A stretch of DNA of 49,659 nt, from positions 1-49,659 of the forward strand of contig NZ_BMEU01000027.1 of NCBI RefSeq assembly GCF_014637085.1. Reading direction: 5' to 3'. The notes beneath the pieces are model-generated. The model did no database searches. It was not told the origin of the DNA and saw nothing but the letters and a program-made list of their open reading frames with translations. This DNA comes from Comamonas phosphati. Its GTDB lineage: Bacteria > Pseudomonadota > Gammaproteobacteria > Burkholderiales > Burkholderiaceae_C. Shown piece by piece: positions 7,495 to 14,348 of this stretch. Position 1 is the stretch's first letter. Each line of letters starts with the position of its first letter. The translations under genes were made by a program, and so were the position numbers.

Positions 7495-8697
7495 CTATTC
7501 CGTATCAAAGTCGGTGTGGTGGGTGTGTCCGATGCCCGTGCGTCCGGCCGTAGCCGGTTTGGGCCTGGGTTGCGCCGGGGCCGAAATGACGTCGGCCACC
7601 AGGTTGCCCGAGAAATCACACACCAGCACCCGCAACTGGAACGCACGTCCGTAACGCTCAGGTGCGGTCAAAGTGTCAATGGCGCGTTGGGCCAGCACGC
7701 GGTGAAACGCGTCGCCAAGCCCGCGCTCAACCATCAGCTCCGCCCCAAACCGGGCCGTTTCCGCTTGGCTGATGGCGATGCAGTCCTCTTCACTGGCCCC
7801 GATGTGGCGCGCAAGCTCGGCCACCAGATCGGTATCCACCACGTTGCGGTTGGCATGGGTGATGGTTTCGCCTTGCGCGATCTTGGTGAGCTTGCCGACC
7901 ATCACGCCCAGCACGACTTGCGTGATGCCCTGGGCCACCACTTCGTCCAGCGCGTAGCGCAAGAAATCCCCCATCTGGACGAAGCAGGCCGCCGGCAGCT
8001 CGGGACGCTCCCGGCGCAATGTCGTCATGGCGAAGGTTTCGGTCCGGCCACCCGTGGTCAGCGCCACCACGTCGTGGCCCAGGGTCGCGGCCACCTGGAT
8101 GCCCTGCACAACGCTGGCCCGCCACGCAGCTGTTGAATAGGGCTTGACGATGCCTGTGGTGCCCAAGATGCTGATGCCGCCCAAAATACCCAGGCGGGCA
8201 TTGGTCGTCTTCTTGGCCATTTCCTGGCCACCCGGAACGCTGATGGTGACCTCCAGGCCATGGGTGTTCAGGAGGTCGCTCGCGACTTCGCGCAGGTTGT
8301 CGGCGATGTTTTGCCGCGGCACGGCATTGATGGCCGGGCCGCCCACGTCCAGGCCCAAGCCGGGCATGGTCACGGTACCGACGCCGTCACCGGCGCGAAA
8401 GGACACCACGCCGGCCTGCCCAGGCTGCACACGCAGGTCGACGGTCAGATGGGCGCCATCGGTGCAGTCGGGGTCGTCGCCCGCGAACTTGATCACCATG
8501 GCATGCGCGGACTGTGCGTCGCAACGGCCGCCATGCACCACAAAACGCACCCGGCTGCCATTGGGCAGCAGGCATTCCACTTCAGCCGGGACCGTGCCGC
8601 CGACCAGGCCCATCGCGGCTGCCCGCGCGGCCGCGGCCGAACATGCACCGGTGGTGAAACCGGTGCGGGTGCCGCGTTGACTGGCTTTGTCCGTCAT
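7495..8697 (-). CDS. cbiD: Cobalt-precorrin-5B C1-methyltransferase
   Basis: A 400-aa CbiD. The family start TRTGFTTGACSAAAARAA is clear, with GDGVGTVTMPGLGLDVGGPAIN and LGILGGISILGTTGIVKPYS further on. CbiD methylates C1 in the cobalt-early route, where CobF does so in the aerobic route. The tail TGIGHTHHTDFDTE carries several histidines of unknown use. It starts 13 nt after cbiC. The longer open frame upstream is shadow of cbiC. Confidence 0.94.
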   Translation of the reverse strand: MTDKASQRGTRTGFTTGACSAAAARAAAMGLVGGTVPAEVECLLPNGSRVRFVVHGGRCDAQSAHAMVIKFAGDDPDCTDGAHLTVDLRVQPGQAGVVSFRAGDGVGTVTMPGLGLDVGGPAINAVPRQNIADNLREVASDLLNTHGLEVTISVPGGQEMAKKTTNARLGILGGISILGTTGIVKPYSTAAWRASVVQGIQVAATLGHDVVALTTGGRTETFAMTTLRRERPELPAACFVQMGDFLRYALDEVVAQGITQVVLGVMVGKLTKIAQGETITHANRNVVDTDLVAELARHIGASEEDCIAISQAETARFGAELMVERGLGDAFHRVLAQRAIDTLTAPERYGRAFQLRVLVCDFSGNLVADVISAPAQPRPKPATAGRTGIGHTHHTDFDTE

Positions 8698-8710
8698 GGC
8701 TGGTGCACGC

Positions 8711-9406
8711 TCAAGCGGACAGTGCCGCGTGGGCCGAAGCCTTTTGGCGCTCTTCGGCCAAGGCCAGCAAAGCGTGCAAGGCTGCCACCACCAGGGTAGA
8801 GCCTCCTTTGCGGCCCCGGATGAGAATCCAGGGGACATCGAAGACCGTGGACATCAAGTCTTTCGATTCCGCCGCAGCGACAAACCCCACGGGCATGCCC
8901 ACCACCAGGGACGGACGCACCCCTTCCTCGCGGATCAGGCGAACCAGTTCGATCAGGGCGGTCGGCGCGTTGCCGATGCCCACAATGGCGCCGTTCAGCA
9001 GCCCCAGCCGATGGGCCTTGCGCATGGCTTGCACCGCCCGGGTGGTGTCTTGCGCCTTGGCGGCCTCGATCACATCTTCATCGCTGATGAATTGGTGTGT
9101 CCGCATCCCGAAGTGTGCGAGCCGGGGTTGCGACAGGCCCGAGCAAATCATCTCGACATCGGCGACCACGGGGGTGTTGCCGCGCAACATCGCCTGAATG
9201 CCCGCGTCCACCGCAACGGGGTGAAAGTCGGTCAGGCCGTTGAATTCGAAATCGGCATTGGCGTGGATCATGCGGCGCACGATGGGCCATTGCTCGGCGC
9301 GGTAGGCGTGCGGCCCCACTTCGGCATCGATGATGGCGAAGCTGTCGTGCTCAATCGCTTGTCCCGCGCGGGTGAGTTGTTCGGTGACGGTATTGACGGT
9401 GCTCAT
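8711..9406 (-). CDS. cbiC: Precorrin-8X methylmutase
   Basis: A 231-aa CobH/CbiC that moves a methyl group from C11 to C12, giving hydrogenobyrinate or cobyrinate. The conserved active-site region VRRMIHANADFEFNGL contains the catalytic histidine. GIGNAPTALIELV and GMPVGFVAAAESKDLM are family motifs. It overlaps cbiX by 4 nt at its start. Substrate form (cobalt-bound) is inferred from CbiX, CbiG and CbiD in the same operon, hence the cbi name; cobH is the aerobic equivalent. Confidence 0.94.
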   Translation of the reverse strand: MSTVNTVTEQLTRAGQAIEHDSFAIIDAEVGPHAYRAEQWPIVRRMIHANADFEFNGLTDFHPVAVDAGIQAMLRGNTPVVADVEMICSGLSQPRLAHFGMRTHQFISDEDVIEAAKAQDTTRAVQAMRKAHRLGLLNGAIVGIGNAPTALIELVRLIREEGVRPSLVVGMPVGFVAAAESKDLMSTVFDVPWILIRGRKGGSTLVVAALHALLALAEERQKASAHAALSA

Positions 9407-10314
9407 GCTGCCAGTACCTCGGTAGATTTATGCAGGACCACGGCGGCCTCCCCCGGCGCATGCCCGTGCGTGTGCTCGTGTGAGTGCCCATGCCCCATGT
9501 CGTGGGCGATTTCGCGGTAGCTGCAACCGTCGCACGGCAGCTTGCTGTCCGGGACACCGGCTTGCAGGTCGGCAACGCGCTGTTCCAGCAGCTCGAAGAT
9601 CTCTTTTTCGAACCCAAAGTGCTGGGTGCACTCAAACCGGATCTGAGGGCACTGGACGCGCAGGTGCGCTACCTGGCGGTGGATGCGCTCCATCAAGGTA
9701 CCCGTGAACAGGTAGTACGGCAGTACGACGATCTGGCGCATACCCAACAGCATTTGCCGCTGGACCACCCGCTCCAGCCGGGGCCATGAGATGCCGGTGA
9801 AGGCCAGATCGACCAGCTCGTGGTCCCCTTCTTCCTGCAGCCAGCGGGCCATCTTGGCCATCTCGCCATTGGCGCCCCGGTCCGAGGAGCCTCGGCCCAG
9901 CAGAACCACGCCGGTCGTGGTGGGGTCTGGCATATCCAGGCGGCCCATGGCATGGCGCAAGCGCCGCTTGAGAATCGCCAAAATGGGATCGCAAGCCGTG
10001 AGGTGTGGGGCCAAGACGATGTCGACGCCGGGGCAATGCTGCCGGGTGTGCTCGATCGCCTCCGGGAGCTCCATCTTGACGTGGCCCGCCGCGTTCAGGA
10101 TCAGCGGCAACACCAGTAGACGACGCGAGGAACGTGCGGCCTGAAGCAGTCCATCATGGAGCGACGGGGATGCAAACTCAATGAAGCAGACCTCGATCCG
10201 CCAATCCGGACGACGGGCACGCCATTGCGCAACGAATTCACGGATCTCCTGGTTTCCGGAGTCTTCGCGGGAGCCATGCCCCACGATAAGAATGGTGTCG
10301 TGCGCAGTGCTCAT
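9403..10314 (-). CDS. cbiX: Sirohydrochlorin cobaltochelatase CbiX, long form with His-rich tail
   Basis: A 303-aa two-domain chelatase. Active-site histidine is in ILIVGHGSREDSGNQE near residue 13; the second repeat has GVVLLGRGSSDRGANGE. The C-terminus carries CDGCSYREIAHDMG followed by the His-rich stretch HGHSHEHTHGH, as in CbiX-L proteins, where Cys and His may bind an Fe-S cluster or store cobalt. It inserts cobalt into sirohydrochlorin, making the pathway cobalt-early. Start at 10314 is set by the ATGA overlap with cobM. Confidence 0.94.
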   Translation of the reverse strand: MSTAHDTILIVGHGSREDSGNQEIREFVAQWRARRPDWRIEVCFIEFASPSLHDGLLQAARSSRRLLVLPLILNAAGHVKMELPEAIEHTRQHCPGVDIVLAPHLTACDPILAILKRRLRHAMGRLDMPDPTTTGVVLLGRGSSDRGANGEMAKMARWLQEEGDHELVDLAFTGISWPRLERVVQRQMLLGMRQIVVLPYYLFTGTLMERIHRQVAHLRVQCPQIRFECTQHFGFEKEIFELLEQRVADLQAGVPDSKLPCDGCSYREIAHDMGHGHSHEHTHGHAPGEAAVVLHKSTEVLAA

Positions 10315-11129
10315 GCGATTGCCTTTCGAAAGCGGTGGGTGAAGGCGGGGTCGTACAACTTGGACTTCGCCAGGTCTGGCCAATCGCTTGCGCCCAGCGT
10401 CGGGCTGGCAATGATCATGGCCTGGCTGACGATGCCGCTTTCACGGCAGCGTTGTTTGATGTCGGCCAAGGTGCCGCGCACGATGCGCTCCTGGCCTGGC
10501 CAACTGGCTTTGTGCACCACCAACATCGGAGCGTCTTCAGGCCAGCCGGCCGCACGCAGGCCAGCCTCCACCTTGTGCAGCAGCGTGATCGACAGGAAGA
10601 TGCAAAGCGTGGTTTTGTGCGCCGCCAGCGATGCCAGGTCCTCGCCGGGGGGCATGGGCGTGCGCCCCTCGACGCGTGTCAGGATCACGCTTTGCGTCAC
10701 CTCTGGCAGCGTCATGGATTCGCCCGCTGCCGCCATGGAGGCCATGGCTGACGAGACCCCCGGAACCACGGCCCAGCGGATGCCTTCAGCGGTCAACGGC
10801 CGCGTCATTTCGATCAAGGCGCCATACAGGCCCGGGTCGCCGGTCTGCAGTCGAACGACGGTTTCGTGGTGCTGTGCTTGCTCGACGAGCCACTCCGTCA
10901 TCTGCTCCAGGGTCATGTCCTTGGAATCGCGGATCACGCAGTCGGGTGGTGCGTACAAGGTCGCGGCCTGGTCCACCAGCGACCCGGCAAACAATACCGC
11001 ACCGGCTTGTTCCAGGAGCTTGCGCCCCTTGACGGTAATCAGCTCAGGGTCACCGGGGCCAGCGCCGACAAACCAAATCTGGCCCGGCGTCTGGCGCTGC
11101 GCGCCCTGCAGGCTGCCGCTATGATGCAT
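10311..11129 (-). CDS. cobM: Precorrin-4 (cobalt-precorrin-4) C11-methyltransferase
   Basis: A 272-aa CobM/CbiF. Motifs are IWFVGAGPGDPELITVKG, VVRLQTGDPGLYGALIEM and VVPGVSSAMASMAAAGESMTLPE. It methylates C11. It is the first gene of the operon, with the strong ribosome site GGGAGGA 5 nt before ATG at 11129, and lies about 125 nt downstream of the cobalamin riboswitch core. Translation of this gene is the probable target of the riboswitch. Confidence 0.94.
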   Translation of the reverse strand: MHHSGSLQGAQRQTPGQIWFVGAGPGDPELITVKGRKLLEQAGAVLFAGSLVDQAATLYAPPDCVIRDSKDMTLEQMTEWLVEQAQHHETVVRLQTGDPGLYGALIEMTRPLTAEGIRWAVVPGVSSAMASMAAAGESMTLPEVTQSVILTRVEGRTPMPPGEDLASLAAHKTTLCIFLSITLLHKVEAGLRAAGWPEDAPMLVVHKASWPGQERIVRGTLADIKQRCRESGIVSQAMIIASPTLGASDWPDLAKSKLYDPAFTHRFRKAIA

Positions 11130-11253
11130 TCGAATCCTCCCGTCGAATGGTTTCGTGACGTCACCATGCGGGGGAACGAAAAGAGGTCATGCGCCCAACG
11201 GCCTAAGCCGAAAAGGCAAGCCTGTTTCCTGTCTCCCCGGGAATGGTGCTTGC

Positions 11254-11436
11254 GCTTTTCGGGCCGGTATTCTGGCTCGCCTTCTTCCTTCTCCGCGCCT
11301 TCCCGTGTCTTGCACAGTGGCGTGTAGGCGGAGTTGTCAGGCTTACAGCAGCGGGGGCTGCGCCGGAATAACTGCATGGCAGTGTCACCGGCTTCCCGTT
11401 TGACGCCCCTCAATTGTTGAGGGGCGCACCCGAAGC
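11254..11436 (-). promoter_or_regulatory. Cobalamin (AdoCbl) riboswitch
   Basis: On the minus strand the conserved parts occur in order: P1 arm GCTTCGGG (11436-11429), ACGGGAAGCCGGTGACACTG, GCAGCCCCCGCTGCTGTAAG, a GCCACTG element with GGGAAGG, then the B12 box GAGCCAGAATACCGGCC, closed by CCCGAAAAGC (11263-11254) pairing with P1. This is the layout of a class I cobalamin riboswitch. The 124 nt from its end to cobM could form the expression platform that hides the ribosome site. No U-rich terminator is clear there, so translational control is more likely. Confidence 0.93.
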
Positions 11437-11601
11437 GTTGCCATCTTAACAGATGACATTTATGGACCACAGAGGCCACCGGTCATTGGACTTTGGACGC
11501 GCCAGGCGCGCATTGAGGATGATCTGCTTTGAAGAATCCGAGACATCGTAGGCGTTGGTCTTTCGGCGATTCGGCCCCTGGAGTGGGGCTCAGGAGAAGT
11601 C

Positions 11602-11868
11602 GTGAGACGCAGTCGTTTTTCCGTCGAGCAAATCGTGACCGTGCCCAAGCAGGCCGAACTCGGCATGGCGGTGGCGAACGCGCGTGCCGCAAGACGGGCA
11701 TCAGCGAGCAGATCTTTTAGCGCTGGAAAAAGCAGTATTGCAGCCCGGAGCCTGACCAGGCGAAGGCACTCAAGCAATTTGCAGGAGGAGAACGCGCGGC
11801 CCAAGAGGCTCGTGGCCGACCTCAGCCTGGACTAGGCGATTCTTCAGGATATCGCCCCAAAAAATGGC
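11602..11868 (+). pseudogene. Decayed IS3-family orfA transposase remnant
   Basis: A GTG-started frame gives RRSRFSVEQIVTVPKQAELG, the usual start of IS3-type OrfA. The match continues in another frame as CRKTGISEQIF, a stop, then RWKKQYCSPEPDQAKALKQF. It returns to the first frame as LQEENARPKRLVADLSLD, a stop, and AILQDIAPKN. At least two frameshifts and two stops make it dead. No orfB and no terminal repeats are visible. The rest of 11437-12035 holds the presumed promoter of the cobalamin operon (toward 11437 on the minus strand) and nothing else I can name. Confidence 0.75.
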
Positions 11869-12035
11869 CGGGCCAACACTGAGGGTACGGGACTTGGATT
11901 AGGTCCGGAGCAACTGCAGCAATGGTCGTCGGGCCTGCCAATTCAGGCCCTGTGCATAAACAACGGTGCTTTGGGAATACTTGGAAATCGAACCCATTCG
12001 CGGAGTAATGGGTCACTCACTGCAGAAGCGAGGTT

Positions 12036-12111
12036 TGGTGCGGCTGGCGGGGATCGAACCCACGACCCTTGGCTTCGGAGGCCAATACTCTATCCACTGA
12101 GCTACAGCCGC
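12036..12111 (-). tRNA. tRNA-Arg (anticodon CCG)
   Basis: A complete 76-nt cloverleaf with encoded CCA: acceptor GCGGCTG/CAGCCGC, D-arm AGCTCAGTGGATAGAGT, anticodon loop CTCCGAA (CCG), T-arm GGGTTCGATCCCC. Its 3' end faces the cobalamin cluster, and a degenerate copy of its 3' half lies at 632-681 in the same orientation. This is the geometry left by site-specific integration into a tRNA gene. Confidence 0.96.
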
Positions 12112-12185
12112 GAATCCGTCAGACACGCTAGGCATGGCCAACAATTCAACCTTGCGATTATGACATGGGAAAACACCTGCGCAGG

Positions 12186-12806
12186 TCAGACCGCAAGCTT
12201 AAACCCCAGACCCCTCAAATAGACATCCACCGACATACGCCCGACAACGGCCAGCGGGAAACTCCCCTCATTCAACACCCAGCCGTGTATGAGCCCGACA
12301 AACAGCGAATGCAAACCCAAGGCCGCCTCCCGCGAAGTGACCGGCAATTGCAGCGACTGTCCCTTGGCAGCCAGCTCCAGGTCGCGCGCAAATTTCCCCT
12401 GGGAGCAGTCCGAACTCTCGACATGGCGCCCCCGCATCGCCTCCAACTCACCCACGTATTCCATCTTGAAGAGTGCGGTCTCGAACACCTTGCGGCGGCG
12501 CTCGTCGCCATCCATGCTCTCGAACACCATCTGTATGGACTCGCGCAAGCGCTCCAGAGGCGGGAGATCGCAGTACTTGTCGTCACAGATCTCGTCGAAG
12601 GGCATGCAGATGCGGCTCAGCATGGAGGAAAAAACATCCACCTTGTCCTTGAAGTGCCAGTACACCGCCCCCCTGGTGGCACCGGCCCGCTGGGCAATAT
12701 CGCCCAATGAGGTTCGGGATACCCCCTTTTCAAAGAACACCTCTTCCGCAGCATCCAGCAGCTTCGTACGGGTCTCATCCGCCTCAGCCTTGGTCCTACG
12801 AACCAT
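12186..12806 (-). CDS. TetR/AcrR-family repressor of the adjacent RND efflux operon
   Basis: A 206-aa TetR-family regulator of the AcrR/TtgR/MexR-like efflux branch. The N-terminal DNA-binding domain shows TRTKLLDAAEEVFFEKGVSRTSLGDIAQRAGATRGAVYWHFKDK, here read in parts: helix-turn-helix around residues 33-52. The C-terminal ligand domain is typical in length. It is transcribed away from the efflux genes, with a long palindrome at 12886-12919 between them. By analogy with AcrR and TtgR it probably represses the pump until a drug or hydrophobic compound binds. The specific ligand cannot be told from sequence. Confidence 0.9.
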   Translation of the reverse strand: MVRRTKAEADETRTKLLDAAEEVFFEKGVSRTSLGDIAQRAGATRGAVYWHFKDKVDVFSSMLSRICMPFDEICDDKYCDLPPLERLRESIQMVFESMDGDERRRKVFETALFKMEYVGELEAMRGRHVESSDCSQGKFARDLELAAKGQSLQLPVTSREAALGLHSLFVGLIHGWVLNEGSFPLAVVGRMSVDVYLRGLGFKLAV

Positions 12807-12885
12807 TTCTTTCCCCTTCTTGCTTCGCCGATTGCAACCACATGACGAATAAAGTCAAATCAATCCCCTTCCAGGGCGCCACCCA

Positions 12886-12919
12886 GCAATTATACATTTA
12901 TGCATGTATGTATAATTGC
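12886..12919. promoter_or_regulatory. Palindromic operator between tetR and the efflux operon
   Basis: A 34-nt near-perfect inverted repeat with arms GCAATTATACAT and ATGTATAATTGC around an AT-rich centre containing TGCATG; 30 of 34 positions are symmetric by eye. It lies 80 nt before the tetR start and 97 nt before the efflux adaptor start. Its arms resemble AcrR/TtgR-type operators. It contains TATAAT on the plus strand (12911-12916 gives TATAAT with the following T), so repressor binding would block a promoter. Confidence 0.75.
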
Positions 12920-13016
12920 GCACCAGTTTAGAAGGGATAGCACATCCCGACCCAAGGTAGGTTGTCCCAGACAACATGCCTTATCACCGTTCCAAATGTC
13001 AATCGGAAGGACGTTC

Positions 13017-14336
13017 ATGCATCCCGTGTATGAAACAAACCAGGCAAACAAAGGTTTGCCCAAGGCAGCTGTACTCCCCCCCCGCGCCCTGGCCATTGGG
13101 CTGAGCCTGATCGCAGTGCTGGGCCTGGCCGCATGCGGGGACAAGAAGGGAGAGCAGGAAAAGGCGCAGGCGGCAGCGCACGCCCAGATTCCTGAAGTTG
13201 GCGTGATCACGGTGGCGTTGCAGGACGTGGCCATTGTTTCCGATCTGCCCGGCCGCCTCGAGGCCTTGAGGGTCGCCCAGGTCCGCGCCCGCGCTGCGGG
13301 CATCGTCCAGAAGCGTCTCTTCCAGGAAGGCTCCGACGTCAAGGCCGGCCAGTTGCTGTTCCAGATTGACAACACCCCCTACAAGGCCAATCTGCAAAGC
13401 GCCCAGGCCACACTGGCCCAGGCGGAAGCCGCCCTGGCCCAGGCATCCTCCGTAGCCCGCCGCTACAAGCCGCTGGTGGAGGCCAATGCCATCAGCAAGC
13501 AGGAATACGACACGGCCATCGCCAACGAGAAGGCGGCACAGGCCCAGGTGGCCGCTGGCAAGGCCGCGGTCACCAATGCCAATGTCAACCTGGGCTATGC
13601 TGCGGTGACTTCGCCCATCTCGGGCCGCATCGGCCGCGCACTGGTCACGGAGGGCGCGCTGGTGGGCCAGGGTGAAGCCACGCAACTGGCCACCGTCCAG
13701 CAGATCAACCCGATCTATGTGAACTTCACCCAGTCGTCGGATGACGTCTTCCGCCTGCGCCGCGCGCTGCAGGACGGCAAGCTGCAGAAGATCCCCGGCA
13801 CCGACGCCGCCAAGGTGAAGATCATGCTGAGCGACGGCACGCCCTACAGCCATGATGGCAAGCTGCTGTTCGCCGATCTGACCGTGGACCCGACCTCGGG
13901 CCAGGTCACGCTGCGCGCCGAGGTGCCCAACCCGCAGGCCGCTCTGCTGCCGGGCCTTTATGTGCGCGTGCGCATCGAACAGGCCCAGGTCAGCAACGCC
14001 GCCCTGCTGCCGCAGCAGGCCGTCACCCGGACCGAGCAAGGCAATTCGGTGAGCATCGTCAGCGATGACGGCAAGATCACCAAGCGCAGCATCACCATCA
14101 ACGGCACCAAGGACAACCAGTGGATCGTGACCGACGGCCTGAAGGCCGGCGAGAAGGTGCAGGTCGATGGTTTCCAGAAGCTGCAGATGATGCCGCCCGG
14201 CACCCCGGTCAAGCCCGTGGAATGGAGCGCTAACGGCAGCAAGCCGGCCCCCGCCGGTGCCGGCAAGGATGCCGGCAAGGCTGCGCCCGCGCCCGCAGCA
14301 CCGGCGGCCGGCGGCAACGCTGAAACCAAGAAGTAA
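13017..14336 (+). CDS. RND efflux periplasmic adaptor lipoprotein (AcrA/MexA/TtgA type)
   Basis: A 439-aa membrane fusion protein linking the inner-membrane pump to the outer-membrane channel. A lipobox LGLAAC puts the lipidated cysteine near residue 40. After it come a barrel-sandwich segment (GRLEALRVAQVRARAAGIV, LFQEGSDVKAGQLLFQID), a coiled-coil hairpin rich in Ala/Gln, and the conserved GYAAVTSPISGRIGRALVTE. The C-terminus is a low-complexity Ala/Pro tail. The start at 13017 is chosen for GGAAGGA upstream; earlier ATGs lack a site. It is 12 nt ahead of the pump gene. Confidence 0.94.
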   Translation: MHPVYETNQANKGLPKAAVLPPRALAIGLSLIAVLGLAACGDKKGEQEKAQAAAHAQIPEVGVITVALQDVAIVSDLPGRLEALRVAQVRARAAGIVQKRLFQEGSDVKAGQLLFQIDNTPYKANLQSAQATLAQAEAALAQASSVARRYKPLVEANAISKQEYDTAIANEKAAQAQVAAGKAAVTNANVNLGYAAVTSPISGRIGRALVTEGALVGQGEATQLATVQQINPIYVNFTQSSDDVFRLRRALQDGKLQKIPGTDAAKVKIMLSDGTPYSHDGKLLFADLTVDPTSGQVTLRAEVPNPQAALLPGLYVRVRIEQAQVSNAALLPQQAVTRTEQGNSVSIVSDDGKITKRSITINGTKDNQWIVTDGLKAGEKVQVDGFQKLQMMPPGTPVKPVEWSANGSKPAPAGAGKDAGKAAPAPAAPAAGGNAETKK

Positions 14337-14348
14337 GAGGCCCCAGAC

